From Methanofervidicoccus abyssi (lineage in GTDB: Archaea > AGJL01 > Methanococci > Methanococcales > Methanococcaceae), in assembly GCF_004310395.1 (NCBI RefSeq), contig NZ_BFAX01000001.1, positions 62,001-126,000 of the forward strand: a stretch of 64,000 nucleotides of DNA, written 5' to 3'. Every line of letters begins with the position of its first letter. The first letter of the stretch is position 1. Below the pieces are notes generated by a model. The model was not told the DNA's origin. It did not search any database and was given only the letters and a program-made list of their open reading frames with translations. The translations under genes were made by a program, and so were the position numbers. This document shows positions 36,437 through 46,255 of the stretch, piece after piece.

Positions 36437-36499
36437 TAGGTAGAGTAGTTAAACTATTAAAAAATCTTAAGATACTTGATAAAGAATAAAAAAGGATAA

Positions 36500-36546
36500 A
36501 ATCTCGAGTTCTCACCTATACTGAGCACTGGAGGAATAGGAGATTT
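36500..36546. repeat. Dispersed palindromic element, clearest hairpin copy
   Basis: AAATCTC at the left end and GAGATTT at the right end are perfect complements. Inside them TTCTCACC can pair with GGAGGAA. The element lies 64 bp after dph2 and about 95 bp past the hdrB stop, between convergent genes, and could fold in the 3' end of either transcript. Confidence 0.6.
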
Positions 36547-36641
36547 AATTTTATTATATATTTTATTATACATTATTATTATATTTATTGTTCTAATTAT
36601 GTTCTAATTTATGTTTAAAAATATTATAAATAAAGTAAAAA

Positions 36642-37538
36642 TTATTTCTTCAACCCCAACTTCTCAAGCACTGGATCACAAGATATAAAGTGTAGATCTA
36701 GGGCGACATCTTCAGGTTTCATACCCATGGCAAGGCCCAACAACTGGGAGTAGTGTATAACTGGTAATGAATACTCTCTTCCAAATTTCTCTTTTATCTC
36801 TATCTGTCCCCTGTCAAACTGTAGATGACAGAATGGACATACTTCTGTAATACAGTCCCCTCCTGAGTTAAGTACATTTCTTATTTTCATCTCTGTGATT
36901 TTCAGTGCTGTCTCTAAGTCTCTAGCTCTTACACCTCCTCCAGCACCACAGCACATCTGTTTATCTGGGTAGTTAATAGATTTAGCACCTATAGCCTCTA
37001 CAAGGGCATCGAAGGATTTTGGCCTTTCTGCACTCTCTATCTTTTTTATATCAGTTGGTTTCAAATAGTGACATCCGTAATGAACAGCTACGTTTAAGTT
37101 CAATGGCCTTACGACCTTCTCCCTTATGGCATCTGGGCCGTAGTCGAAGTAGAGTACCTCTGGCAGATGTCTAACACGTACCTTTCCCTTGTACTCGTAG
37201 CCGTATTTTGAAAGGATCTTATTAACCTTCTCCCTTGTCCTCTCGTTCTCATGGAGTATATGGTTTGCCTCGTAGAGAGAACCGTAGCAACCGTTACAGA
37301 TAGTTAGTATATCTAACCCTTTCTCCTCTGCAACACAGAGGTTCCTCCCTGCAAGGGTTAGCCATGTTAGTAAATCGAAGGAACCAAATACTCCTGGGGC
37401 GGGACAACAGGAAGCCTTCTCAAAGGGATGTAACTTTATACCTAACTTATCCAACGCCTTATAGGTTGCACTCTCTATACCAGGATACCTGTTAGGTGCA
37501 ATACATCCAAGGAAAAAAATGAATTCCATCTCCTTCAT
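36642..37538 (-). CDS. hdrB: CoB-CoM heterodisulfide reductase subunit B
   Basis: Catalytic subunit that binds the two non-cubane [4Fe-4S] clusters splitting CoM-S-S-CoB at the end of methanogenesis. The 298 residues carry the two CCG-type motifs ([12 protein letters not shown] near residue 41; [15 protein letters not shown] near 193) plus [16 protein letters not shown] and [20 protein letters not shown] precedes the ATG. hdrC lies 12 bp upstream in the same operon; hdrA is not in this window. Confidence 0.95.
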   Translation of the reverse strand: MKEMEFIFFLGCIAPNRYPGIESATYKALDKLGIKLHPFEKASCCPAPGVFGSFDLLTWLTLAGRNLCVAEEKGLDILTICNGCYGSLYEANHILHENERTREKVNKILSKYGYEYKGKVRVRHLPEVLYFDYGPDAIREKVVRPLNLNVAVHYGCHYLKPTDIKKIESAERPKSFDALVEAIGAKSINYPDKQMCCGAGGGVRARDLETALKITEMKIRNVLNSGGDCITEVCPFCHLQFDRGQIEIKEKFGREYSLPVIHYSQLLGLAMGMKPEDVALDLHFISCDPVLEKLGLKK

Positions 37539-37550
37539 AGTTTCACCTTT

Positions 37551-38138
37551 TTAGTCAACCTCTGTCCAGTCCTTAGTTTTAATCTCCTCTAATTTCTTAG
37601 TTTCAGGGTTGATACCTGCATTTTTACAGAATCCAGTATCTTCCATAATTCCCCTTATATGCTCCAATACTTCTGGATACTTGTAGGTTGTTGGAGGTAC
37701 CTCAGTTAAGCCTATGTTCTTCCTAACATCCTTTATCTTGTCGTTTATAGGTACTGCATGACCAGTTAAAAATACGTAAAGTGCAGTTTTTCTATGGGCT
37801 AGGGCAACGTATCCCATCTGGAAGGCTACATTTCTCATAGCTTTGATGATTTCTGTGATCTTAACATCTCTTGGACATCTCTCGTAGCAGGTATAACATG
37901 TTGTACATTTCCAAAGGTCTTCACTTTTTATATAATCTCCATATCCGAATAAGGCGGCTCTTATTAACTTTCTCGTTCTATATGCAGTTACTCTTCCACT
38001 TGGACATCCTCCTGTACAGGTCCCACACTGGTAGCACCGAGAAAAAGATCTTATTATATTTTCTTCTCCTATGTTTTGTCCAATCTCCACCATTTTTTTT
38101 GGAAGTTTTGGATTAAAGTCTTTGGCACTTATAACCAT
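37551..38138 (-). CDS. hdrC: CoB-CoM heterodisulfide reductase subunit C
   Basis: Electron-carrying subunit of soluble heterodisulfide reductase. The 195 residues contain two [4Fe-4S] motifs, [14 protein letters not shown] (about 35) and [14 protein letters not shown] (about 78), in the typical HdrC arrangement. A C-terminal region ([20 protein letters not shown]) follows. GGTGATACC precedes the ATG. It is the first gene of the hdrCB unit, with its promoter in the AT-rich gap to the right. Confidence 0.95.
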   Translation of the reverse strand: MVISAKDFNPKLPKKMVEIGQNIGEENIIRSFSRCYQCGTCTGGCPSGRVTAYRTRKLIRAALFGYGDYIKSEDLWKCTTCYTCYERCPRDVKITEIIKAMRNVAFQMGYVALAHRKTALYVFLTGHAVPINDKIKDVRKNIGLTEVPPTTYKYPEVLEHIRGIMEDTGFCKNAGINPETKKLEEIKTKDWTEVD

Positions 38139-38541
38139 GGTATCACCTCTATTTTTACTATGGAATGGTGTATATTTAAATGGTAGTTATTGATACCTTT
38201 CTATAATACAGATGTATAAACCCTTTTAATTAACAGTGAAGCTTATAAATAATGTAAGTTAATATTAATTATAGAATAATCTAATAAAGAGAAAATACAG
38301 ATAAAAAATTAATAATGTAGATATTGTCCCCTACTTTACACTGTATATTAAGAAAAATAGAATAAATTTCTGTTAATCTTTGTTCTTTTTATAATAATTT
38401 TTTAATCTTGTTATTTATTGTTTTTAATTTTTTAATATTATTTTTAAGTATATACTTTTAATATGGATATTCATGCCTATGATATCATAGATATCATAAT
38501 ACCACCCAACCTGAAATGATATAAAGAATGGTGATTTCTAC
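38139..38541. other. 403-bp AT-rich region between divergent hdrC and the HTH gene
   Basis: It must hold the hdrCB promoter and that of the HTH gene. Apart from the perfect inverted repeat at 38478-38498 I see long A/T runs and no coding frame. Confidence 0.6.
38478..38498. promoter_or_regulatory. Perfect 9-bp inverted repeat, probable autoregulatory operator
   Basis: TATGATATC and GATATCATA are exact complements around a 3-bp ATA centre, ending 43 bp before the ATG of an HTH gene. The position just upstream of a predicted DNA-binding protein suggests autoregulation. Confidence 0.55.
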
Positions 38542-38952
38542 ATGATAGAAGTCAGAGGGAAGTCCCCCAAGGAGATTATTGAAAAGTTGAAGAAGATGGA
38601 ATTAGGGGGGGAGGATGAAATCTATATAAACACAGAACTATCGAAAGATCTGATAATATATCTACTGGAGAATAGCAACGTAAATACTATATATCTACCA
38701 CCTTCCAAGTACAGACGTACTAAGAAAAAACTTATTAACGCCTTAAAAGAAATTGGTTTAACTGTTAAATCTCTAAAAGTAAGGGTAGGAAGGCCATCTA
38801 AAAACAGAGAAATTGTAACAAGATATATGGATAAGAAACCTTGGGAAATATCTAGGATCACAGGGTTGAATTTAAAAACTGTGGAGTATCATTACTATAA
38901 GATTAAGAATAATAGTGAATATAAAGATCGAAAAAATAAAAATAATATATAA
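38542..38952 (+). CDS. HTH protein, DUF1699-like
   Basis: A 136-residue protein. The N-terminal half is a small alpha/beta unit (MIEVRGKSPKEIIEKLKKM, YINTELSKDLIIYLLENSN). A basic GRPSKNREIVTRYMDKKPW stretch and a C-terminal HTH with the recognition-like segment EISRITGLNLKTVEYHYYKIKN follow. It resembles archaeal DUF1699 proteins, whose role is not established; the family name is from memory and moderately sure. GGTGATTTCTAC precedes the ATG, and a perfect palindrome sits 43 bp upstream. The tail (KDRKNKNNI) is low-complexity. Confidence 0.7.
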   Translation: MIEVRGKSPKEIIEKLKKMELGGEDEIYINTELSKDLIIYLLENSNVNTIYLPPSKYRRTKKKLINALKEIGLTVKSLKVRVGRPSKNREIVTRYMDKKPWEISRITGLNLKTVEYHYYKIKNNSEYKDRKNKNNI

Positions 38953-39258
38953 AAATGTTCCTGAATGTTTTAAAAGGGAAGATTTCAATTTAAATAATAT
39001 AAAATATATTACAGTCTTCTCCCCAAGTAATTTAAAATATAATAGTCAAATCTAAAGGAGTTTCTCTTCGCTCTACCTTTATTAGTCGGGCTTCATCAGG
39101 AAATCTTTGAAGGAATAAAACTCTCACATCCTCATATCAACAATATATCCACTAGGATATGGTTATTAACAAAAATTTTTTGTTATTTCTTATTGAAGAG
39201 AAATTTGGAGTTTTATAAGATTCCGTCTATTCAGTAACACTTATATTTAATGTTTTGT
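38953..39258. other. 306-bp gene-free region
   Basis: Between the convergent HTH and DUF92 genes. It holds a short hairpin (39145-39160, ATATCC / GGATAT with a 4-nt loop) and a GC-richer tract (39055-39130). That tract includes AAATCT...TTTCTC sequence faintly like the dispersed element. No coding frame is seen. Confidence 0.5.
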
Positions 39259-39984
39259 TTAAATCCAAAACATCTCATGGATTTTATACATCACCACAGC
39301 AGAGATACATCCTACTATCGTGCATATAAAGTTAACATGTTCGTTGTTCAATATTCCCTTTCTTTCAAAGAGTGCTCCAGAGAGACTATCTGAGAGGTTC
39401 CCTAAGATACCTGAGAAGGTACCAATTATAAGAAGGTAGTTGTTGTTGAAAAGTAAAGTGGCTAAAAGACCTATGAGAAAACCACCTACCACACCTACAA
39501 CGACACCCCATAACGTTATGCCTCCATCAGTACCCTTCTCAACCTTCTCAAAGGTGGTTATCAGCCTTGGAGTTTCTTCAGATAGGACACCTAACTCGGA
39601 GGAGAAGGTATCTGAAGTGGCTGCAGAGATAGCCCCCACGTATCCAAAGAGGGCTGTATTATAATCTAGGATACCGAAGATATACATTATCACTACTAAA
39701 ATTGCCACCAACCCATTTGCAAGTACATTTTTTAGAGATCTTCTCTCCTCATAAAGATTCATAGATTCTTTTTTAGAACGTCCTATCTTACTGACTAAAC
39801 TACCTAACATCAGGAAACTTAATATTATCAGTAGCCATTTTATATCTGTTCCCATCAGTATGACAAAGGCCATTAGAGTTGAGACTGCTATACCAACGTC
39901 ATCCAAGTAACCTTTCTTCTTTATTATATATGCTAAGATCATTATCACCATAAAGGAATATATAAACTTTAGATATATCTTCAT
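39259..39984 (-). CDS. DUF92 integral membrane protein
   Basis: A 241-residue polytopic membrane protein with about seven hydrophobic helices. The conserved region between helices (GAISAATSDTFSSELGVLSEETPRLITTFEKVEKGTDGGITLWG) and GILGNLSDSLSGALFERKGI mark DUF92/TMEM19. The plant relative VTE6 is a CTP-dependent phytyl-phosphate kinase, so an archaeal role in isoprenoid phosphate metabolism is plausible but not shown. ATG 39984 has GGTGA six bases upstream. Confidence 0.85.
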   Translation of the reverse strand: MKIYLKFIYSFMVIMILAYIIKKKGYLDDVGIAVSTLMAFVILMGTDIKWLLIILSFLMLGSLVSKIGRSKKESMNLYEERRSLKNVLANGLVAILVVIMYIFGILDYNTALFGYVGAISAATSDTFSSELGVLSEETPRLITTFEKVEKGTDGGITLWGVVVGVVGGFLIGLLATLLFNNNYLLIIGTFSGILGNLSDSLSGALFERKGILNNEHVNFICTIVGCISAVVMYKIHEMFWI

Positions 39985-40093
39985 CACATTTCACCAGAAG
40001 ACTAAAAGTTGTTTTTAACCTTAAAAACTAATAAATAATAATTATAACTTTTAAAATATTTCGAAGTTTTATAAAAAGAATATGGTGGTATCA

Positions 40094-41359
40094 ATGGAGA
40101 GTAGTAAAAGAGAGAAAGATATTTACCTATTTAAAAAGGCTATTAAGGAGTTGAAAAGTAAAAAGGGAAAGGGTACTGAGTTAATTAGCCTCTATATACC
40201 GGCAAGGAGGAGGATATCTGATGTAGCTCAGTATCTAAGAGAGGAACTCTCCCAATCTTCCAACATCAAAAGTAAAACAACGAGGAAAAACGTCCAATCT
40301 GCAATTGAGGCAATTCTCCAAAGGTTAAAACTCCTAAAAGAACCTCTTGAGAAAGGAGTTATTATATTCTCAGGGATGGTTCCCAGAGGAGGGCCAGGGA
40401 CTGAAAAGATGGAGACATATGTATTGGAACCACCTGAACCAATAAAGACGTTTATATACAGATGTGATTCTCAGTTCTACACAGAACCATTGGAGGAGTT
40501 CCTAGAGGAGAAAGATACATACGGTATTATACTTATAGATAGAAGTGAGGCTACAATTGGGATTGTTAAAGGTAAGAATATACAGATACTTAAGAGGCTA
40601 ACTAGTGGGGTTCCTGGGAAGTTCAAGGCTGGTGGACAATCTGCAAGGAGATTGGAAAGGCTAATAGACGACGCTGCACATCAATTTATGAAAAGGGTAG
40701 GAGAGTATGCAAATGAGGAGTTTCTACCTCTGTTGAAGGAGAAGAAATTAAAGGGAATACTTATTGGAGGGCCAGGGAATACGAAGATCGAGTTTGTAAA
40801 GAAAGGATACCTCAACCATGAACTGAGGAAGATAATTATCGATACATTTGACATATGTTATACCGAGGAGTTTGGAATAAGGGAACTATTGGAAAAAGCT
40901 TCTGATGTTTTAAAGGACATAGAGTTAATAAAAGAGAAGGAAGTTATTCAGAGATTCTTTAAAGAACTTATAAAGGAAGATGGTGGTCTCGCAGCCTACG
41001 GTGAAAAGGAGGTTATGAGATATCTCCAGATGGGTGCCGTAGATACCCTCATCATCACTGATAATATCAATATGTCCAGAGTAACTGTAAAGTGTAACAA
41101 CTGTAGTTACACCCAGGAGATAAATGTAAAAAACGATGAACTCCAAAAATTCGAAGAGAATCTTAAAACGAAATCCTGTCCACAGTGTGGTGGTATGTTG
41201 TATATCGCTGATAAAGAAGATATTATCGAGTACTTTGCCAAACTCTGTGAAGAGTCTGGAACAACCTTAAAGATTGTATCTACAGATACTGAAGAAGGTA
41301 GTCAGATATACAAGGCATTCAAAGGTATCGCCGCTATTTTGAGGTATAAAATAGACTAA
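40094..41359 (+). CDS. prf1: Peptide chain release factor aRF1
   Basis: Omnipotent release factor recognising all stop codons. From ATG 40094 there are 421 residues, with the stop-decoding NIKS motif (about 57-60), the catalytic GGQ in KFKAGGQSARR (about 180-182) and a C-terminal mini-domain with zinc pairs CNNC and CPQC. GGTGGTATCA precedes this ATG; an in-frame ATG four codons earlier is possible. In a selenocysteine-using archaeon this factor competes with SelB at UGA codons that precede a SECIS. Confidence 0.96.
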   Translation: MESSKREKDIYLFKKAIKELKSKKGKGTELISLYIPARRRISDVAQYLREELSQSSNIKSKTTRKNVQSAIEAILQRLKLLKEPLEKGVIIFSGMVPRGGPGTEKMETYVLEPPEPIKTFIYRCDSQFYTEPLEEFLEEKDTYGIILIDRSEATIGIVKGKNIQILKRLTSGVPGKFKAGGQSARRLERLIDDAAHQFMKRVGEYANEEFLPLLKEKKLKGILIGGPGNTKIEFVKKGYLNHELRKIIIDTFDICYTEEFGIRELLEKASDVLKDIELIKEKEVIQRFFKELIKEDGGLAAYGEKEVMRYLQMGAVDTLIITDNINMSRVTVKCNNCSYTQEINVKNDELQKFEENLKTKSCPQCGGMLYIADKEDIIEYFAKLCEESGTTLKIVSTDTEEGSQIYKAFKGIAAILRYKID

Positions 41360-41533
41360 TTAGAATAATTAAATCTGGCTTCTTCTCTAAGGGCAAAGAT
41401 CTCAATAAAATAATAAATAAAATAATAAGTGTTATAATAAATGAAAATTTATTTAGAGTAGATAAAAATTAAAAATAAAAATCTTAAAAGATTGTAGGGA
41501 CAAACACATAAAATTAACCTGTTTAACGACGGT

Positions 41534-41559
41534 AATTCGCCCTTTTCAAATACTCGGAG
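41534..41559 (-). repeat. Dispersed palindromic element, weak reverse copy
   Basis: AATTCGCCCTTTTC followed by AAATACTCGGAG; it matches the reverse copy at 31528-31558 best. Confidence 0.3.
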
Positions 41560-41840
41560 AAAATTCGGGGAAGTGTAATATAACAGAAGTTTTATACCCT
41601 TTTATTTATAAACTTTTTATTATAGCCTTCAACAAACCTTTTAAACTAACAACTAACTGTTAAAAAGTAAAATTATAAAGAGAATGATTAAAATCAAAAA
41701 TAAAAAATAAAAGGAGAGGCTATCCTTACCTTCGGATGTTCCTGGACACTTTTTTATTTATTAATACATAACATTTTTAAATAATAAAAATTAAAAAATT
41801 TTAATATCTAAATAAAGGTAATAACCAGATAAAAAAGTTA

Positions 41841-41894
41841 AATGACTCTTATTCCCCGAGCTATATCGAGTGCTAGAGAAATAGAGAGATTTCT
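41841..41894 (+). repeat. Dispersed palindromic element, hairpin copy
   Basis: The right arm (GTGCTAGAGAAATAGAGAG, then ATTT) aligns with the 36500-36546 copy at about 24 of 33 positions. The left arm AAATGACTCTTATTCCCC pairs with it imperfectly. Confidence 0.55.
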
Positions 41895-41977
41895 GTAACC
41901 ATCCTTCTTAGAAGTTTATTTTTAATTTTTTTATTTTTTTGTTATTCTTTGGCTTCTCCTTTTAATGGAACCTAAAT

Positions 41978-42733
41978 TTATATATTAAAAAATCTTTTTG
42001 TATTGTTGTAGATTAACTTAACAACTTCCTTGTAACTATAACCTTCTTCCTTCTTTATACTGTATATCGCTTCTATGACCTTTATAACGTTGAGGGGCGT
42101 ATTTTTTTTACCTTTAACAGGTGTGAGATAAGGACTGTCTGTCTCAACTAAGATGTTTTCAAGATCTAAATTCTTAACAAGATCTCTATGATGTGGAGAA
42201 ATGCATATAAGTGTAGATATAGAGATGTAATGTCCATTCTCTATCAACTCCTTTGCAAGTTTTTCATCTCCACTGTAACAGTGGAACATGGATACTACCC
42301 GGTTGTTGATAATGTTGTAGCACTCCCTTTCCAATCCCCTTCCATGGACTACTAAAGGTTTATCTAACTCCTCAGAGATAGATATAAATCTCTCGAATAT
42401 CTCCTTTTGACGAGGGAGATTTTCATCCTTTATATCTAAACCTACTTCCCCTACTGCGACTATATACTTTTCACAGTTTTTTACTATGTTGTAAACTTCT
42501 TTTATAACCTTCTCATCTGCTCTTACACTGTGGGGATGAAATCCCAGGGTAAGATAGATATCAGGATGTCTCTTTTTGATCTCTAAGGCTCTCTTACAAC
42601 CCCCAATACCTACTCCACTTGTGACTATCTCTATATTTTTTTCTCTACAGGTGTTTATAACTTCTTCTCTATCTCTGTTGAATTTTTTATCTTCTAAATG
42701 GCAGTGGGCGTCAATGTATCTTATACCTTCCAT
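41978..42733 (-). CDS. TatD-family metal-dependent hydrolase
   Basis: A 251-residue amidohydrolase-fold protein. YIDAHCHLE gives the first metal ligands, VAVGEVGLDIKDENLPRQ the bridging Glu, PLVVHGRG and SMFHCYSGD the His ligands, and LVETDSPYLTP the final Asp. Family members are 3'-5' DNases or act in D-aminoacyl-tRNA or RNA turnover. I chose ATG 42733, because upstream to GTG 42769 the sequence (MIRIENLLIGET) is not family-like. It is separated from the por operon by an AT-rich gap with a TATA-like TTATATATAGGTATATA. Confidence 0.87.
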   Translation of the reverse strand: MEGIRYIDAHCHLEDKKFNRDREEVINTCREKNIEIVTSGVGIGGCKRALEIKKRHPDIYLTLGFHPHSVRADEKVIKEVYNIVKNCEKYIVAVGEVGLDIKDENLPRQKEIFERFISISEELDKPLVVHGRGLERECYNIINNRVVSMFHCYSGDEKLAKELIENGHYISISTLICISPHHRDLVKNLDLENILVETDSPYLTPVKGKKNTPLNVIKVIEAIYSIKKEEGYSYKEVVKLIYNNTKRFFNI

Positions 42734-42959
42734 TGTTTCGCCTATCAATAGATTTTCTATCCTTATCACTATTTTTTCTTCTTAGATTAACACACCTTCA
42801 AGAAAAGAGAATAAAAATAATAATAATCGTTTATAATAAAATATTTTCTAAACACTGAGATAAAGATTGGTAATTTTTATTATAAAAAAGAATATCCAAC
42901 TGTGAAATTATAAAAAGTCCTTATTTAAAATTAGAAAGATTATATATAGGTATATAAAA

Positions 42960-43373
42960 TTATATATAGGTATATATTCTCTTAAGTTTTGAAACCAGCC
43001 TCTCCCTCTTGCTTACTATGTTCTCTTCTCTGTACTGTAGTGCTCCAGTTGGGCATACGCTTTTACACATCTCTACATCGTACATGTAACATCCATGACA
43101 TTTAAAGGCCTTTCCAGTGTTAGGATCTATCCTTATTATTCCAAAAGGACATGCATCCACACATAAACCACAGCCTATACACCTATCATTTACTACTACC
43201 TTGTCTTCTATCCACTCTATGGCTCCAACTGGACATACGTTGTAACAGGGAGCGTCCTCACAGTGCATACACTTTATAGGAGTTTTATCTATTACTACTA
43301 TTCCATTTGTTGGACATACCCTTTCACAACTTTTACAACCTATACAGAGTTTGGCGTTAGGTATTAATTTCAT
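42960..43373 (-). CDS. porF: Polyferredoxin PorF of pyruvate oxidoreductase
   Basis: A 137-residue iron-sulfur protein with four [4Fe-4S] cysteine sets: CIGCKSCERVCP, CMHCEDAPCYNVCP, CIGCGLCVDACP and CHGCYMYDVEMCKSVCP. In Methanococcus, PorE and PorF deliver or carry electrons for anabolic pyruvate synthase. It is the last gene of porGDABEF, 14 bp after porE. The product ends in a short basic tail (SKLKRIYTYI). Confidence 0.9.
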   Translation of the reverse strand: MKLIPNAKLCIGCKSCERVCPTNGIVVIDKTPIKCMHCEDAPCYNVCPVGAIEWIEDKVVVNDRCIGCGLCVDACPFGIIRIDPNTGKAFKCHGCYMYDVEMCKSVCPTGALQYREENIVSKRERLVSKLKRIYTYI

Positions 43374-43387
43374 CTTTCCACCTAAAA

Positions 43388-43894
43388 TTACAGCTTAGTG
43401 TCAACCTTTGCGGCGATTGTTATCTTTGAGATCATAGAATTCTTTTTAAATTCTTTTTTCCTCAATTTATCCATAATCTCAAGGTTTTTACTTCTCTTTT
43501 CGAATATAATATCGTTTATATCTACTACCTCTAAGCACTTCTTGGGACAGGCCTTAACACAGGCGTACTCATTATTTCTCTCGATACAGAGGGAGCATTT
43601 ATGGGCTATGTCTGTCATAGTTATGGCACCGAAGGGACAAGCTAAGGCACACAATCCACAGCCTATACACTTGGATCCATCTAAGTATATTATCTCTCCT
43701 CTCTTCTCGATAGCATCTACTGGACATACTTCTTTACATGGTGCAAGGGCACAGTGTTGACAGACTATAGGTAGGTATCTTCCTTTGTGTTCCATAATTC
43801 CTATTCTACTTACTCCTCCATGTACAGAAGCACATGCCTTAATACAGACACCACAGTTATTACATTCATCGTTAGTCATTATAATTTTTTTCAT
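43388..43894 (-). CDS. porE: Polyferredoxin PorE of pyruvate oxidoreductase
   Basis: A 168-residue iron-sulfur protein with four cysteine sets: CNNCGVCIKACASV, CQHCALAPCKEVCP, CIGCGLCALACP and CSLCIERNNEYACVKACP. The last 50 residues lack cysteines and form a basic helix (LEIMDKLRKKEFKKNSM). It is close to PorF in architecture and the two probably form a pair. It is separated from porB by 12 bp. Confidence 0.9.
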   Translation of the reverse strand: MKKIIMTNDECNNCGVCIKACASVHGGVSRIGIMEHKGRYLPIVCQHCALAPCKEVCPVDAIEKRGEIIYLDGSKCIGCGLCALACPFGAITMTDIAHKCSLCIERNNEYACVKACPKKCLEVVDINDIIFEKRSKNLEIMDKLRKKEFKKNSMISKITIAAKVDTKL

Positions 43895-43906
43895 TTTTTT
43901 CCCTCC

Positions 43907-44800
43907 TTATTCCAATCCTAAGAGTTTGCATTTTTCATCTACGTATTTCTGGAGGATCTCAATATCTTCATCTGTTAGATGTCTGTACCTCTTCTGCATC
44001 CTTATATACTCCTTTAAAGGTTTCCTCTTTGTAGGTCTGTAGGTGATCCTGAACTCTCCGTATTCGATCTCGTAAAGTGGGAAGAAACCTGTCTCAACTG
44101 CCAACCTTCCTACTTCTATAGTATTTTCTGGGTTGTATCCCCATCCTACTGTACATGGCTGTAGTACATGGATAAAAGTAGGCCCTTCTATCTCACAGGC
44201 CTTTTTAATTTTCTTCATCAGATCCTCAGGATAACTGATACATGCAGTTGCAACGTATGGAATTCCATGAGCTGCTGCAATCATAGCCATATCTTTCTTA
44301 GGCCTGTCTTCTCCCTTACTCTTCTTTCCTGCAGGAGCAGTTGTTGCAGAGGCAAAGAGAGGCGTGGCACTACTCCTCTGGACTCCAGTGTTCATGTAGG
44401 CCTCGTTGTCATACATTATGTACACCATGTCATGTCCCCTCTCCAGTGCTCCACTTAGAGACTGGAAACCTATATCTGCAGTACCTCCATCTCCAGTTAT
44501 TGCTACGACAGTTATCTTCCTATCCTTGAACTTACCTCTCTTTTTCAGTGCCTTTATCGCCTTCTCTATACCACTTGCCACAGCCCCTCCACATTCAAAG
44601 GCGGTATGTATCCAAGGTACCCTCCAGGCAGTCTCAGGATATGGGGTGGAGAATACCTCTAAACATCCTGTGGCACTTACTACTATTACATCCCTTCCAA
44701 CAGTCTTCAAGACCATCCTGGCGAGAATAGAAGCACCACATCCTGCACATCCCCTGTGGCCAGGGGCAAATAACTCCTCTCTTGGAAATCTCTTATTCAT
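43907..44800 (-). CDS. porB: Pyruvate:ferredoxin oxidoreductase beta subunit
   Basis: Binds thiamine diphosphate for reversible oxidation of pyruvate to acetyl-CoA; in autotrophic methanogens it runs as pyruvate synthase. The 297 residues show [11 protein letters not shown] with cluster cysteines, [10 protein letters not shown], the TPP motif [21 protein letters not shown] plus [14 protein letters not shown], and [22 protein letters not shown] precedes the ATG. It is 11 bp downstream of porA. Confidence 0.96.
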   Translation of the reverse strand: MNKRFPREELFAPGHRGCAGCGASILARMVLKTVGRDVIVVSATGCLEVFSTPYPETAWRVPWIHTAFECGGAVASGIEKAIKALKKRGKFKDRKITVVAITGDGGTADIGFQSLSGALERGHDMVYIMYDNEAYMNTGVQRSSATPLFASATTAPAGKKSKGEDRPKKDMAMIAAAHGIPYVATACISYPEDLMKKIKKACEIEGPTFIHVLQPCTVGWGYNPENTIEVGRLAVETGFFPLYEIEYGEFRITYRPTKRKPLKEYIRMQKRYRHLTDEDIEILQKYVDEKCKLLGLE

Positions 44801-44811
44801 AGTATCACCTA

Positions 44812-45972
44812 TTATTCTTTAAGACCTATCCACTTAGTTTCTCCATCTTCAGATTCTTCGAGATGTTTAATTATCTCTTCTATATTTTGAAGGGTAATAT
44901 CCCTCCCTCCCAAACCTACGATGTAGTTACATACCTTCTTGCCCTTCAATGTTGCCATTATCTCTATACCTAAGGCTCCCATGTTAAACCCTAATGAGAT
45001 ATTCTTATCTAACACTCCAACGTTCTCAGTTTCCTTTAACATCTCCTTTATATCCTCCTTTGGAAATGGTCTGTAGGTCCTAACTCTTAGGAGTCCTACG
45101 TTCTTCCCCTTCTCTTTAAGACTATCTATCACGTACTTTATAGTTCCACAGACACTACCCATAGCTACAAGTACAGTATCTGCATCTTCTAAGTTGTAGC
45201 CCTCTACTAAACCGTTCCCATACCTCCTGTTGAATATCTCATAGTATTCCTCATTTACCCTCTTTATTACTTTCTTAGCCTTTTCCATAGCATCACTTAT
45301 TTGCTTCCTAGTTTCCATATAACATTCAGGTACTCCTACTGGTCCTTGGGTTATAGGTCTATCTGGATCTAGATAGGCATGTTTAGGCTCATAAACCCCC
45401 AGATAATCTCTAACCTTCTTCTCATCTGGTATGTGGACTGGTTCCACGGTATGGGTAAGTATAAACCCATCTATACATACCATAACTGGTAGTAGAACAT
45501 CTTCATCCTCTGCAATTTTATAAGCCTGTATTATACTGTCAAGTGTTTCCTGGTTATCCTCTGCATAGATCTGTATCCATCCAGTATCCCTCTCAGATAT
45601 AGAATCTTGATGATCACACCATATGTTTATAGGTGCTGAAAGTGCCCTGTTTGTATTGAGCATAACCACAGGTAACCTCATACCAGCAGCTATATACAAC
45701 ATCTCATGCATCAATGCTAATCCCTGAGATGCAGTTGCTGTAAATGTCCTTACTCCAGTTGCAGAAGCACCTATACAGGCAGCCATTGCCGAATGTTCAC
45801 TCTCTGCTTTGATATATTCTGCATCCAATTCCCCATCTGCGATAAACTTAGCCAATACCTCAATACATTCACTCTGGGGAGTTATAGGATATGCTGCAAT
45901 AACCTCCACCTTGGATAACTTTGCAGCTATAGCGGCTGCAGTGGTTCCAGTAATAACATCGACTCTCTCCAT
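44812..45972 (-). CDS. porA: Pyruvate:ferredoxin oxidoreductase alpha subunit
   Basis: A 386-residue subunit with the pyrimidine-binding domain: [70 protein letters not shown], and a C-terminal transketolase-like domain ([11 protein letters not shown]-like segment, [16 protein letters not shown]). The AYPITPQS...E pattern is diagnostic. ATG 45972 has AGGTG six bases upstream; the in-frame GTG nine bases earlier belongs to this site. Confidence 0.96.
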   Translation of the reverse strand: MERVDVITGTTAAAIAAKLSKVEVIAAYPITPQSECIEVLAKFIADGELDAEYIKAESEHSAMAACIGASATGVRTFTATASQGLALMHEMLYIAAGMRLPVVMLNTNRALSAPINIWCDHQDSISERDTGWIQIYAEDNQETLDSIIQAYKIAEDEDVLLPVMVCIDGFILTHTVEPVHIPDEKKVRDYLGVYEPKHAYLDPDRPITQGPVGVPECYMETRKQISDAMEKAKKVIKRVNEEYYEIFNRRYGNGLVEGYNLEDADTVLVAMGSVCGTIKYVIDSLKEKGKNVGLLRVRTYRPFPKEDIKEMLKETENVGVLDKNISLGFNMGALGIEIMATLKGKKVCNYIVGLGGRDITLQNIEEIIKHLEESEDGETKWIGLKE

Positions 45973-45982
45973 AATACACACC

Positions 45983-46243
45983 TTATTTCTCTTCCCTTAC
46001 CTTAGTTATGGCGTTTGTAGGGCATTCCTTAGAACATATTAAACATCCTTTACAGTAGTCGTAGTTTATCCTGAAGTTTTCATTCTCATCCTCGTATATT
46101 GCCCCTTCTGGACAGAATATATAACATATCTCACACTTTACACACTTCTCAGTATTTAAGATAGGTCTAAAGGTCCTCCAGTTTCCGGTTTTATTTCTAG
46201 TTGTATTTCCAGGTTCGTATATAATAGCACCTATTGTAACCAT
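45983..46243 (-). CDS. porD: Pyruvate:ferredoxin oxidoreductase delta subunit (ferredoxin)
   Basis: An 86-residue two-cluster ferredoxin subunit with CVKCEICYIFCPEGA and CKGCLICSKECPTNA. The N-terminal GNWRTFRPILNTEKC is typical of PorD. It is 12 bp after porG and adjacent to porA in the conserved gene order. Confidence 0.95.
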   Translation of the reverse strand: MVTIGAIIYEPGNTTRNKTGNWRTFRPILNTEKCVKCEICYIFCPEGAIYEDENENFRINYDYCKGCLICSKECPTNAITKVREEK

Positions 46244-46255
46244 ACATTACACCTT

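Larger units (their letters stand above)
41360..41977. other. 618-bp gene-free region with two copies of the dispersed element
   Basis: Between the convergent prf1 and TatD genes. A weak reverse copy of the element lies at 41534-41559 and a good forward copy at 41841-41894. A GC-richer tract (41716-41748) contains CTATCCTTACC and CGGATGTTCCTGG. T-runs at 41930-41943 probably terminate the por/TatD-side transcripts. No coding frame. Confidence 0.65.

Noticed and set aside
39055-39101. On the minus strand CTGATGA followed downstream by GAAAC suggests a hammerhead ribozyme core.
   Set aside because: I could not form stem II between the two conserved blocks, and the flanks do not give stems I and III.
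44341-44529. Several forward-strand frames across porA, porB and porE with Cys/His-rich products.
   Set aside because: They are antisense shadows of the por genes; the reverse-strand proteins show full family motifs.
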